18,911 nt of DNA, taken from positions 1-18,911 of the forward strand of contig CAZTEB010000017.1 of NCBI GenBank assembly GCA_964612735.1. Reading direction: 5' to 3'. Position numbers and translations under genes: made by a program. The notes under the pieces were generated by a model that ran no database searches, was not told the DNA's origin, and worked only from the letters and a program-made list of their open reading frames with translations. This document shows, one piece after another, positions 1-7,617 of the stretch. How positions within the stretch are numbered: the first letter of the stretch is position 1; each line of letters starts with the position of its first letter. This DNA is from CAZTEB01 sp964612735 (GTDB lineage Bacteria; Patescibacteriota; Microgenomatia; UBA1400; PJMF01).

Positions 1-1
1 G

Positions 2-1189
2 GCGTTTACTATCCAGCAGCTGTTGTCTTGGATGATAGTGGGCATCGCAGTACTTTTGATACTTAGTGGCCTGGTGGAGCAGAAAACAGGTTGGGCTGGC
101 AACTGGATACTACTGAGCTTGGCTGTTTCGTTTCCGATAGCAACTCTTAAAACAATACCTTCAGTGATGCTTGAGCGAAAGTTGGATTTTTCTAAGTTGG
201 TAGTCCCGCAAATTTTTGAGCAACTTATGTTTCATGGACTGTTGCTGGTATTAGCTTGGAAAGGTATGGGAGCAATCGCATATGCCTATGCGATATCTGC
301 TCGGGCGGTAGTCGGTGCTGTAGTAATGATGGTCATTCAACCGTGGTCATTGGGGCTTCAGATACATCGTACTTCACTTCGGTCGCTTTTGCAGTACGGT
401 GCGCAGTTTCAAGCAAATGATTTTTTGGCACGAATTAAAGACCAGTTGTTCTTTTTAGCACTCGGCTGGTTTTTGCCATTGAGGGAATTTGGCTACATAA
501 GTTGGGCAAAGAACTGGTCACTATATCCCTATAATCTGACCGTTCAGAACGTGATGGCTGTTACATTTCCCACCTTTTCCAGACTTCAACACAACAAAGT
601 GGCATTAGGTAAGGCGATAGAGAAGTCACTCTTTTTTATTAGTTTGTCAATTTTCCCGATATTAGTTGGAATGAGTGTATTTATTGCGCCGTTGATTGCT
701 GTGATTCCACAATATGCAAAGTGGCAACCGGCTGTTCTGAGTTTGATTTTGTTCAGTCTTAGCATTGGTTGGGGAGCTGTTTCTACGCCGTTGACGAACA
801 CTCTCAATGCCATTGGAAAAATAACTACTACATTGAAGTTAATGCTCTTTTGGACAACCCTAACCTGGCTAGTTACGCCGGCGTTGGTTTGGTGGCTTGG
901 TTTCAACGGGGTAGCACTGTCAGCATTTCTAATATCATTTACTTCACTGTTACCCATTATGTATGTGAAAAGACACGTGGCATTTAACGCTTGGGACCAA
1001 GTTTGGCGACAGCTACTGGCCGCTGGAGTGATGGGGGTTGTTGGTTGGGCTGGACAAAGTCTCTGGAGTCAGAACATTAAAATGCTACTACTGGGCATGA
1101 CCTTGGTTGGTTCCGCGTATATCGCCTGCTTCGCAGTTTTTGGCGGCAAACGACTTGCTAAAGAAGTAGTAAGCTTAAAAGTAAAATAA
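2..1189 (+). CDS. Wzx-like polysaccharide/oligosaccharide flippase, 5' end cut by window
   Basis: Integral membrane flippase of the MOP superfamily (polysaccharide biosynthesis protein type), expected to move an undecaprenyl-linked glycan from the cytoplasmic to the outer face. The frame is open to the left edge and no credible ATG with a signal lies near it, so the N-terminus (roughly 90 residues compared with the usual 470-500) is upstream of the window; the TTG at 23 is probably internal. About 396 residues remain, almost all in hydrophobic helices. Family-like stretches are the ML-ERKLDF loop, the YGAQFQANDFLARIKDQ segment before a helix, then GYISWAKNW and a TFPTFSRLQ loop, which recur in this flippase type. 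It lies upstream of a battery of glycosyltransferases, which fits export of the glycan they build. Family call is secure; the transported substrate is unknown. Confidence 0.88.
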   Translation, partial: AFTIQQLLSWMIVGIAVLLILSGLVEQKTGWAGNWILLSLAVSFPIATLKTIPSVMLERKLDFSKLVVPQIFEQLMFHGLLLVLAWKGMGAIAYAYAISARAVVGAVVMMVIQPWSLGLQIHRTSLRSLLQYGAQFQANDFLARIKDQLFFLALGWFLPLREFGYISWAKNWSLYPYNLTVQNVMAVTFPTFSRLQHNKVALGKAIEKSLFFISLSIFPILVGMSVFIAPLIAVIPQYAKWQPAVLSLILFSLSIGWGAVSTPLTNTLNAIGKITTTLKLMLFWTTLTWLVTPALVWWLGFNGVALSAFLISFTSLLPIMYVKRHVAFNAWDQVWRQLLAAGVMGVVGWAGQSLWSQNIKMLLLGMTLVGSAYIACFAVFGGKRLAKEVVSLKVK

Positions 1190-1194
1190 TCTAC

Positions 1195-1356
1195 CTACCT
1201 CTTTCGTTTTTTAAGGTTCACTATTTCTTTGCTGAGTTCGATAATAAGACCAGGAAAGAAGATTAGTATGTTGAATACACAACAACCAGCTACTGTTCTA
1301 AAGTCATCTCTGCTCACTTCTGCAAGCCACTGAGTTATTTCATTATCTTTACTCAT
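1195..1356 (-). CDS. possible 53-aa single-pass membrane peptide
   Basis: A short minus-strand frame with ATG start (1354-1356) and TAG stop (1195-1197) fills most of the 209-nt space between the flippase and the first GT2. The peptide has a charged N-terminal part (residues 1-20), a hydrophobic segment at about 21-41 (VAGCCVFNILIFFPGLII), and a basic tail ending KKRKR, which fits a small membrane protein with a cytoplasmic C-terminus. It converges on the flippase gene, with stops 5 nt apart. A GGGAAG stretch about 8 nt upstream of the ATG could be a weak ribosome binding site. Unlike the other unit-heading genes it has no -10 hexamer close to the start. I recognise no family. It could be a chance frame, since it is short and unsupported by homology. 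Confidence 0.4.
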   Translation of the reverse strand: MSKDNEITQWLAEVSRDDFRTVAGCCVFNILIFFPGLIIELSKEIVNLKKRKR

Positions 1357-1386
1357 ACGCGACTTCCCGCAATCTCATATTCTCGT

Positions 1387-1392
1387 TACAAT
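1387..1392 (+). promoter_or_regulatory. -10 element TACAAT, leaderless start for the first GT2
   Basis: TACAAT (5 of 6 matches to TATAAT) ends 6 nt before the ATG at 1399, so transcription starting about 7 nt downstream would begin at the start codon itself. No good -35 is visible (TTCCCG sits at the right distance). There is no Shine-Dalgarno sequence. The same spacing recurs at the other unit-heading genes here, which is the main support. Confidence 0.6.
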
Positions 1393-1398
1393 AACTCT

Positions 1399-2298
1399 AT
1401 GTCTTCAATCTCAGTAGTCGTCAACACTAAAAATGCCGCTGAAACACTCGATCGAGCGCTCGCGTCAGTAGCTTGGGCTGATGAGATCGTTGTTGTCGAT
1501 ATGCACAGCACGGATGACACTGCAAAGATTGCTAAGAAGTATACCAAGAAGATATTTAATCATAAGGATGTAGGGTATGTAGAGCCAGCTCGTAATTTTG
1601 CGATAAATAAAGCATCAGGCGACTGGATTTTAGTGTTGGATGCTGATGAAGAAGTATCATCGAGTTTAGCTGAAAAGTTGCAGCAGTTAGTATCTGGGGA
1701 TGCTACGGCTCAGGCATACTACTTGCCAAGGAAAAATATTTTGTTCGGGCAGTGGTATAGGTATGGTGGTTACTGGCCCGACCATAATATTCGCTTCTTT
1801 AAAAAAGGGAGCGTTACTTGGTCAAATGCAATACACGCAGTTCCTACACTAACTGGCAAAGTTGACTACTTGGCTGCTAGTGAGAAGTTAGCCATCATCC
1901 ATCATCACTACACGACCATAGACCAGTTTGTGGAGCGACTTACCAGGTACACTACACATGAAGTTAGCTCGAGAGGTGACTCTCTTATTACTAGTGAGTC
2001 TGTAATTAGCTCATTTGGTGATGAGTTGCTATCTAGACTGTTTCAACACAGGGGTGTAGATGGTGGTATTCATGGGGTTGGTCAAGCCATGCTCCAGGCT
2101 AGTTACGAGCTAGTGGTTGCACTTAAAATTTGGGAAAAACAGGGGTTTTCAGTTAGAAACAAGGAGCAGGCATTGACGTTTAAAGCTCTTAGAAGTTTTC
2201 AGCGTGGTTTGGATTACTGGATAGCAGATTGGCACGTTGCTCACACAAGCGGTTTGCAGCAACTTTGGTGGAGACTGAGGCGAAAGCTTATGCGCTAG
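1399..2298 (+). CDS. GT2 glycosyltransferase, WaaE-like (beta-1,4-glucosyltransferase type)
   Basis: Cytoplasmic GT-A fold enzyme, 299 aa, that would transfer a sugar from a nucleotide-sugar donor to a lipid-linked acceptor. The N-terminal nucleotide-binding strand (ISVVVNTKNAAETLDRAL) leads to the first acidic patch at D34 (VVVDMHSTDDT) and then to the metal-binding DAD at 80-82 within LVLDADEE. Downstream is the GGYWPDHNIRFF stretch, then an HAV/HH region, as in the WaaE/KdtX-like subgroup (cd02511 type). It resembles the products of 3262-4098 and 17621-18406, which share the same order of motifs. It has its own promoter and is followed by a hairpin, so it is probably monocistronic. The first ATG directly after the -10 element was taken as the start. 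Sugar and acceptor cannot be read from sequence. Confidence 0.9.
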   Translation: MSSISVVVNTKNAAETLDRALASVAWADEIVVVDMHSTDDTAKIAKKYTKKIFNHKDVGYVEPARNFAINKASGDWILVLDADEEVSSSLAEKLQQLVSGDATAQAYYLPRKNILFGQWYRYGGYWPDHNIRFFKKGSVTWSNAIHAVPTLTGKVDYLAASEKLAIIHHHYTTIDQFVERLTRYTTHEVSSRGDSLITSESVISSFGDELLSRLFQHRGVDGGIHGVGQAMLQASYELVVALKIWEKQGFSVRNKEQALTFKALRSFQRGLDYWIADWHVAHTSGLQQLWWRLRRKLMR

Positions 2299-2311
2299 AC
2301 ACGCAGCGCGT
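2290..2311 (+). terminator. possible weak intrinsic terminator hairpin after the first GT2
   Basis: A 7-bp stem (ATGCGCT at 2290-2296 with AGCGCGT at 2305-2311, one G-U pair) encloses an 8-nt loop that contains the end of the stop codon. It is followed by only TTAAT, so the T tract is poor. It lies between the end of one gene and the promoter of the next, which is where a terminator would be expected. Confidence 0.3.
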
Positions 2312-2328
2312 TTAATCTCGAGGATGTT

Positions 2329-2339
2329 TGCTATATACT
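2329..2339 (+). promoter_or_regulatory. -10 element TATACT, leaderless start for the seven-gene run
   Basis: TATACT at 2334-2339 ends 6 nt before the ATG at 2346. An upstream TG (2329-2330) precedes an alternative hexamer TATATA (2332-2337) in the extended -10 position. A poor -35 (TTTAAT, 2311-2316) sits 17 nt upstream. This is likely the promoter for 2346-9670. It also rules out the in-frame TTG at 2328 as the start, because that codon lies at or upstream of the -10 element. Confidence 0.62.
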
Positions 2340-2345
2340 ACAGCC

Positions 2346-3257
2346 ATGGATCACATCTCAATCCTGATAGTTCATTACAATACTGACAAAGACACCAAGG
2401 CCTGTCTTGATTCTCTAAAAGACCTAGTCACACCAGGTTTTGAGTGCAACATCATTGTTTTAGATAATGGTTCAAAACAGCCATTTTCGTTGAGTAAGTC
2501 CATGCAGGATGAAAAAATTGAGCTCTTGCGCTCCGAAGCAAACCTGGGTTTTACTGGGGGCAACAACCACCTCATTAAGTATGCTTTGCAGAAATTTGAT
2601 AGTGACTTCGTTGTATTACTTAATAGTGACACTTTAGTAGCGCCCGACTTTCTAAAAGATCTATATCTGTTTGCAAAAGAACACCCTAGGGCTGGTTTAA
2701 TTAATCCAAAAATTTATTTTGCCAAAGGTGATGAGTACCACGATGATAGTTATAAAGCTTCAGAAAAAGGCACGGTTTTCTGGTACGCAGGTGGTAGTAT
2801 TGATTGGCCGCACTTGACGAGTCATCACATTGGTGTGGATGAAGTAGATCGTGGTCAATTTGAAAAGCCACAGGAAACTGACTTTGTGACTGGGTGCTGT
2901 ATGATGATTCGTCGAGAAGTTATTGAAAATGCTGGTCTTCTTGATGAGCGCTTTTTTGTGTACATGGAGGATGTTGAGTACAGCATTCGAGCCAAAAGAC
3001 ATGGTTATGTAGCGGTGTACTACCCAGGAGCTGTAATTTGGCACAAGAATGCCGGCTCTAGTGATGGGTCAGGTTCTCGGCTCCAACAGTACTATCAGAC
3101 TAGAAATAGGTTGTTTTTGGGCTTGTGGCAGCGCTATGATCGAGCGCTAGTTCCTGCGATCAGGCTATGGTGGCAGGCGGTATGGGAGAGCTCTGTTAAG
3201 CGTCAGGCTGCTCTTGATGCACTCATAGGCAATATGGGTAAAAAACCGGTAGTATAG
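2346..3257 (+). CDS. GT2 glycosyltransferase, rhamnosyltransferase-like (WbbL/cd04186 type)
   Basis: Soluble GT-A enzyme, 303 aa, first gene of the seven-gene run. Residues 1-13 form the first beta strand (ISILIVHYNT). D40 in VLDNGS is the nucleotide-contact acid, NLGFTGGNN (66-74) is the characteristic glycine-rich turn, and LNSD (92-95) is the metal-binding DXD equivalent. Later come TGCCMMIRREV and the LLDERFF-YMEDVEYSIR stretch, in which the E-D pair is the presumed catalytic base region. This order is typical of dTDP-rhamnose:polysaccharide rhamnosyltransferases and relatives, but the sugar cannot be fixed from it. The ATG at 2346 is preferred over an upstream in-frame TTG because it directly follows a -10 element and starts the conserved strand. 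It ends 4 nt before the next gene. Confidence 0.9.
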   Translation: MDHISILIVHYNTDKDTKACLDSLKDLVTPGFECNIIVLDNGSKQPFSLSKSMQDEKIELLRSEANLGFTGGNNHLIKYALQKFDSDFVVLLNSDTLVAPDFLKDLYLFAKEHPRAGLINPKIYFAKGDEYHDDSYKASEKGTVFWYAGGSIDWPHLTSHHIGVDEVDRGQFEKPQETDFVTGCCMMIRREVIENAGLLDERFFVYMEDVEYSIRAKRHGYVAVYYPGAVIWHKNAGSSDGSGSRLQQYYQTRNRLFLGLWQRYDRALVPAIRLWWQAVWESSVKRQAALDALIGNMGKKPVV

Positions 3258-3261
3258 AAGC

Positions 3262-4098
3262 ATGCGATCTACCTCCCAACAACCAGCTCTCAGTTTGACG
3301 GCAGTTATCATCGCTAAAAATGAAGAAGCAATGATTGCAAACTGCATCGAGACACTTCGCTGGTGTGATGAAATCTTGGTTATCGATAATGGCTCAACAG
3401 ACTCAACGGCTGCTGTCGCAGAAAAACTTGGTGCCAGAGTTGTTGGCTTTAGCTCTGAAGACTTTTCACAGGTGCGTGAGATGGGCTTGAAAAGGGTGAA
3501 GACTGACTGGATCATGTACATTGATGCTGATGAGCGTATTACTCCAACCCTTAAACAAGAGATAGCAGTACAAGTTGAGACACATGGGGCGGCGGCGCTA
3601 AGAATGAAGAGAGAGACGATGGCATACGGATACTCTGTACAGCATGGTGGCTTTGAAGCTGACTTTGTGACAAGGGTATTTCGTGTGTCTACATTACAGG
3701 GTTGGGAAGGCTCTATTCATGAAAGCCCTGTGTTCGAAGGCGAGGTACTAACTCTTCACACTGGACTTGTCCATCTGACCCATCGCTCCACTAGGGACAA
3801 TCTGCTTAAATCTGCTGACTGGACCCGGCTTGAGGCACAACTACTCTACGAGGCTGCTGTACCAGAAGTTACTTTTTTCACTCTGTTGAGAAAAGGTGGT
3901 ATGGAATTTGTACGCAAGGCATTCATAAAAAGGGGGTACAAGGATGGACCAGTGGGTCTTATAGAAGCCTTAGTGCAGGCCTTAAACAGAGTTATGGTAT
4001 ATATCCAAGTTTGGGAGCTTCAGAGGCAGCCAAGCATTGAGGAGCGATATCGAACCAAGGAACTTGAAATAGCTCGAGAATGGAAACACGTCTCATGA
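3262..4098 (+). CDS. GT2 glycosyltransferase, WaaE-like
   Basis: Cytoplasmic GT2 enzyme, 278 aa, of the same subgroup as the products of 1399-2298 and 17621-18406. Motifs in order: SLTAVIIAKNEEAMI (11-25), the first acidic patch at D42 (VIDNGSTDST), the DAD metal site at 88-90 (YIDADER), then GGFEADFVTRVF, where the paralogues have PD and this one has AD, and WEGSIHESP. The C-terminal third is basic and ends with a VWELQRQ stretch similar to the paralogues. It starts 4 nt after the preceding stop, and its own stop overlaps the next ATG (ATGA), so translation is probably coupled. No Shine-Dalgarno sequence precedes it. The acceptor is presumably a growing lipid-linked oligosaccharide (inference). 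Confidence 0.9.
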   Translation: MRSTSQQPALSLTAVIIAKNEEAMIANCIETLRWCDEILVIDNGSTDSTAAVAEKLGARVVGFSSEDFSQVREMGLKRVKTDWIMYIDADERITPTLKQEIAVQVETHGAAALRMKRETMAYGYSVQHGGFEADFVTRVFRVSTLQGWEGSIHESPVFEGEVLTLHTGLVHLTHRSTRDNLLKSADWTRLEAQLLYEAAVPEVTFFTLLRKGGMEFVRKAFIKRGYKDGPVGLIEALVQALNRVMVYIQVWELQRQPSIEERYRTKELEIAREWKHVS

Positions 4099-5180
4099 GA
4101 ATTGGAATGTATTCACCCTATGTACCCAAGCACATAGGAGGTGGAGAAAAGTATTTTTTTGACGTGACTCGAGTGCTGGCACGACGTCACACTGTGGAAG
4201 TGGGAGTCTCTTCTTTGGAGTTAGATGAGCAACAAGTTTTGAGGCGCTACCAGCGATTTCTCAATACTTCTCTTGAAGGTGTCAGCATAGTGCGAACCCC
4301 ATTGGGAACACCCGCATCTTTTTTTGAGAAACTGCGTTGGACCAAGCAGTTTGATGTGCTGTACTACCTAACAGATGGTAGCATTTTCTTTTCAGCTGCT
4401 AAGAAAAATATCCTTCACATCCAGTTTCCACTAAAAATTGATAAATCGTCGTTGATTGAACAGTTAAAGCTAAAAAATTGGCACGTTAAGAACACAAACT
4501 CTGAGTTTACTAAAGGTGTTGTGGAGCAGAACTGGCCCGTCACAATTGATGTGGTTCATGAACCCATGGTGGCAGTTCCAGATTCTCTGCCATCAACTCG
4601 AAAGCAAAAGGTGATCTTGAATGTTGGTAGGTTTTTTAGACACCTTCATGCTAAAAGACAAGATGTTTTAATAGATATTTTTCGCTCGATGCTCAAGAAG
4701 AAGCCAAAATTACTCAAGGAGTGGCAGTTAGTGCTTATTGGCTCAGTTGAAGATGCTGAGTACGCGAAGCAACTCACGCAAACGTGCAAGGGATTGCCAA
4801 TCAAATTACTACATGAAGTAACCAGAGAAGAGCTTGATGCATGGTATGACAAAGCCAGCATCTATTGGCACGCCACCGGCTTCGATGTTGATGAGCAAGC
4901 GCACCCAGAGAAGGTTGAGCATTTTGGCATTAGCACTGTGGAAGCTATGTCCCGAGGATGTGTGCCCGTGGTGCTTGGCAAAGGAGGGCAAAAAGAAATA
5001 CTTGGAAAAGAGATGGGGGACTTACTTTGGCAAACTAAAGACGATTGCATCGGCATTACGCTTGAGATGATCGAGTCGTCTGCAAAAAGAAAAAAATATG
5101 GAAAGCAAGCATATAAACGGTCTAAGATGTACGGCGGACAAATGTTTGAAAAGAAATTACTTACCATGATTGAGAGCTGA
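4095..5180 (+). CDS. GT4 glycosyltransferase (group 1, GT-B fold)
   Basis: Retaining GT-B enzyme, 361 aa, expected to use a nucleotide sugar at the cytoplasmic membrane face. The N-terminal domain opens with RIGMYSPYVPKHIGGGEKY, the glycine-rich acceptor loop of the family. The C-terminal Rossmann domain begins around VILNVGRFFR (about residue 175). It carries the EX7E nucleotide-binding motif at E275-E283 (EHFGISTVE) followed by AMSRGCVPVVLGKGGQKE. H-A-K-R-Q-D follows the GRF strand, as is common in GT4. The start at 4095 gives a 4-nt ATGA overlap with the preceding stop and begins the conserved strand; the ATG at 4080 would add five uncharacteristic residues. Length is near the usual 350-400. 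Substrate unknown. Confidence 0.9.
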   Translation: MRIGMYSPYVPKHIGGGEKYFFDVTRVLARRHTVEVGVSSLELDEQQVLRRYQRFLNTSLEGVSIVRTPLGTPASFFEKLRWTKQFDVLYYLTDGSIFFSAAKKNILHIQFPLKIDKSSLIEQLKLKNWHVKNTNSEFTKGVVEQNWPVTIDVVHEPMVAVPDSLPSTRKQKVILNVGRFFRHLHAKRQDVLIDIFRSMLKKKPKLLKEWQLVLIGSVEDAEYAKQLTQTCKGLPIKLLHEVTREELDAWYDKASIYWHATGFDVDEQAHPEKVEHFGISTVEAMSRGCVPVVLGKGGQKEILGKEMGDLLWQTKDDCIGITLEMIESSAKRKKYGKQAYKRSKMYGGQMFEKKLLTMIES

Positions 5181-5185
5181 GCAGA

Positions 5186-5983
5186 ATGAAGCAAGTCTCT
5201 GTAGTCATTCCCACCTTTAATGGTCGTCACTTGTTAGAAAAAAACTTGGGAGCTGTTTGTTCGTGCTTACGATCTGGAGATGAGATAGTTGTGGTGGATG
5301 ATGCTAGTAGCGACGACACTCAGCAGTGGTTTAGCACGTTTTCCCCTCCAAAAAAGATTTCACTGCGTTATCACCTAAATACCCATAATCTTAGGTTCGG
5401 TGCTGCAGTAAACAAGGGAGTATCGCTCGCTAAGAATGAGTTGGTTTTTGTCCTTAATAATGACGTAGCCCCCCACAGTGATATTTTACAGTACTTACTT
5501 CCTCACTTTGATCAGACTACTACATTTGCAGTGGGTTGCTTAGAGATAGAATCGGACGCACAACAGAGAGGTGGAAAGAATCAGCTTTGGTTTGAGAGGG
5601 GAATCTTTCAGCACAGTAGGGCTACTAATTTTGAAGCTGGCTCTACAGCTTGGGTATCTGGCGGTAGTGGGATGTTTTCGAGAAAGAAGTGGTTGCAGTT
5701 GGGTGGCTTTGATGATCGTTACTATCCTGCCTACTGGGAGGATATTGATCTTTCTTGGCAAGCTAGAAAAAGAGGTTGGAGTGTTTTGTTTGAGCCGAGA
5801 GCTGTAGTGGATCATAACCACGAAACAACTAACTCTCAGGTATTCGGAGATCATGGCCTAAATCAGATGAGTTGGCGCAATGCACATAGGTTTGTGTGGA
5901 AAAATGGCACCCTCACCCAGAAGCTTGCAAACTTGTTTTGGCGACCATATTGGTGGTACGCTCGACATATGGAGCAACAATGA
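5186..5983 (+). CDS. GT2 glycosyltransferase (cd04186-like)
   Basis: Soluble GT-A enzyme, 265 aa. The first strand is VSVVIPTFNGRHLLEKNL (4-21). The first acidic pair is D38-D39 in VVVDDASSDDT. The metal-binding LNND lies at about residues 91-94. The later VSGGSGMFSRKKWLQLGGF segment and the PAYWEDIDLSWQARKRGW segment carry the E-D pair around residue 190. This is the same broad subgroup as the product of 2346-3257 but clearly divergent from it. It starts 5 nt after the GT4 stop and ends in an ATGA overlap with the GT39-like gene, placing it in the middle of the run. No clear ribosome binding site is seen (GAG within CTGAGCAG only). A role in glycan chain assembly is inferred from context. 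Confidence 0.9.
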   Translation: MKQVSVVIPTFNGRHLLEKNLGAVCSCLRSGDEIVVVDDASSDDTQQWFSTFSPPKKISLRYHLNTHNLRFGAAVNKGVSLAKNELVFVLNNDVAPHSDILQYLLPHFDQTTTFAVGCLEIESDAQQRGGKNQLWFERGIFQHSRATNFEAGSTAWVSGGSGMFSRKKWLQLGGFDDRYYPAYWEDIDLSWQARKRGWSVLFEPRAVVDHNHETTNSQVFGDHGLNQMSWRNAHRFVWKNGTLTQKLANLFWRPYWWYARHMEQQ

Positions 5984-7617
5984 GTTGGCTAGAAAAGGTT
6001 GAAAAATACTGGTTTGAGTGTGTATTAGCACTAATCCTTGTAGTAGCGATCGTAATTCGTTTTTACCAGCTCGGCATAGTACCCCATGGCATGACTTGGG
6101 ATGAGGCTGCTATTGGATACAACGGTTATGCTGTTGTCACTACTCGTAGAGACGAGTGGCTCACTAAGTTGCCAGTCTCCTTCATGTCATTTGGAGACTT
6201 CAAAGCACCTCTGGCCATCTACGCTAATGGCATCTTCACATCCATGCTGGGATTAGAGCTATGGGTAGTGCGACTACCTTTTGCCATAAGTGGCGTCGTG
6301 GCGGTGGCGGGAATCGCAGCTCTAGTTATAGCAATCGTTGGTGTCAGCAATAAAAACCATAAACCATTAAGTGTGGTAGCAGCAGCTCTGTTGGCAGTTT
6401 CACCCTGGCATATTCACTTCACTAGAGCAGGATTTGAGTCAGGTATGGCTCTTACGCTAATGATACTTGGGTTGGTGTTTCTAGTAACGTATCTCAAGAG
6501 AAACACTCATCTATGGTGGTTGCTGGCAGCAGTTTTTACATTGATAGCCAGTATGTACACCTACCATAGCGCGAAGATAACTGTTCCTGTCGTAGCCATA
6601 GTTTTGTGCTGTATGCATGGTAAAGCCCTCCTCAGTAGGTGGAAAAATCTAATCGCAGCACTCGTCTTGGAGTGTGTGTTGTTGGCGCCGTTGCTGTTAG
6701 ACACTATTCGTGGTTCTGGTGCTGAGCGCTTACATCAGACCAGTATTATTGCGCTAGACGTTTCAGTTCAGGAGAAGGTTGCTCTCTTTATTCAAAACAT
6801 AGTAGCTCATCTACAACTTTCTTTCTTAGTCATGGGAGAGACGCAGACGCTGCGCCATGGCGATGGTCAGTGGGGTGTATTATATGCAACGACAGCATTA
6901 TTAGTGTTCATCGCACTAGCCTGGCTTGTGGTGATGATAAGAAAAAAGCACTCTTTACTTCAAAAGACGATGCGTGAGCTAGCTGTATTTGGTTTGGTTA
7001 TTGTTGTTGCTGGTCTTGTCCCAGCTGGACTGGGATTTGAGGCGCCACACAGTAATCGAGCTCTGTTGGCGCTCCCAGGCTTTATTATGTTGGCAATAGC
7101 TGGTGGATTGGTCACAGTTGAATATCTAAAACACAGTAGCCTCAATGCTGTCAAAGGTAGTAAGGGTGAGCCAGATATGGTGGTGCAGGCTGTGATCGGC
7201 GTACTTATCCTCTTACATAGTTTTTTTGCTGTTAGTTATCTGCATTCATACTTCACCAAATTCGCTGCTCGCTCTGCTCAAGATTTTACTGATGGCTATC
7301 TTGAAGCCTTTGAAATTGCTAGTAGTTATACACCTCAGATTGATGCTGGTGAGATAGAGCGTATTTACTTTACTGATGTGTATGGCCAGCCCTATATTTT
7401 TGCATTATTTCATCATGGAGTGAGTCCAATTTGGTATCGGGGTGGTTGGCTAAACACTTACTATCAGTTTACCTCAGTCAACGTGGGTGATCTTGGTAGA
7501 GAACGAGCAGTTATAGTAGCTGGCAACGACGCAGATCTCCTTGACCCTGCTAAGGCTAATCATGTCGTGCGTGGTAGTGATGGTAGCGTTAGATTTAAAA
7601 TCTATGTTACCGAGTAG
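5980..7617 (+). CDS. GT39-like membrane glycosyltransferase (GT-C fold), copy 1
   Basis: Multi-pass enzyme, 545 aa, with about 11-13 hydrophobic helices. By family it should transfer a sugar from a polyprenyl-phosphate donor on the outer membrane face. After helix 1 (about 13-28) comes the first extracytoplasmic loop with the catalytic-type acidic pair D41-E42 (GMTWDEAAIGYNGY) and SFGDFKAP (69-76). SPWHIHFTRAGFE puts R148 and E152 in the next conserved loop. Further on come SMYTYHSAK, a GETQTLRHGDGQWG loop and EAPHSNRALLALP. The last roughly 100 residues form a soluble outer domain (GQPYIFALF). The start at 5980 overlaps the previous stop as ATGA and has GGAG 5 nt upstream, the only credible Shine-Dalgarno sequence in the run; an in-frame ATG at 5896 would lie inside the GT2 gene. 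First of six paralogues. Confidence 0.86.
   Translation: MSWLEKVEKYWFECVLALILVVAIVIRFYQLGIVPHGMTWDEAAIGYNGYAVVTTRRDEWLTKLPVSFMSFGDFKAPLAIYANGIFTSMLGLELWVVRLPFAISGVVAVAGIAALVIAIVGVSNKNHKPLSVVAAALLAVSPWHIHFTRAGFESGMALTLMILGLVFLVTYLKRNTHLWWLLAAVFTLIASMYTYHSAKITVPVVAIVLCCMHGKALLSRWKNLIAALVLECVLLAPLLLDTIRGSGAERLHQTSIIALDVSVQEKVALFIQNIVAHLQLSFLVMGETQTLRHGDGQWGVLYATTALLVFIALAWLVVMIRKKHSLLQKTMRELAVFGLVIVVAGLVPAGLGFEAPHSNRALLALPGFIMLAIAGGLVTVEYLKHSSLNAVKGSKGEPDMVVQAVIGVLILLHSFFAVSYLHSYFTKFAARSAQDFTDGYLEAFEIASSYTPQIDAGEIERIYFTDVYGQPYIFALFHHGVSPIWYRGGWLNTYYQFTSVNVGDLGRERAVIVAGNDADLLDPAKANHVVRGSDGSVRFKIYVTE

Noticed and set aside
3250..3255. TAGTAT 6 nt before the ATG at 3262 as another leaderless promoter
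   Set aside because: Only 4 of 6 matches to TATAAT, no TG extension, and it lies within the last codons of the preceding gene in a tight run. Treated as chance.
4080..4094. Upstream in-frame starts for several genes (4080, 2328, 5896, 7541, 14552, 17591)
   Set aside because: Each would extend the protein into the preceding gene or across the -10 hexamer, adding residues that do not match the start of the family's first strand or helix. The later ATG gives ATGA or short overlaps, or directly follows a promoter.
5571..5807. Overlapping frames of 60-120 codons on both strands inside the transferase genes
   Set aside because: They lie wholly within strongly supported genes, lack family motifs and promoters, and show composition typical of shadow frames.
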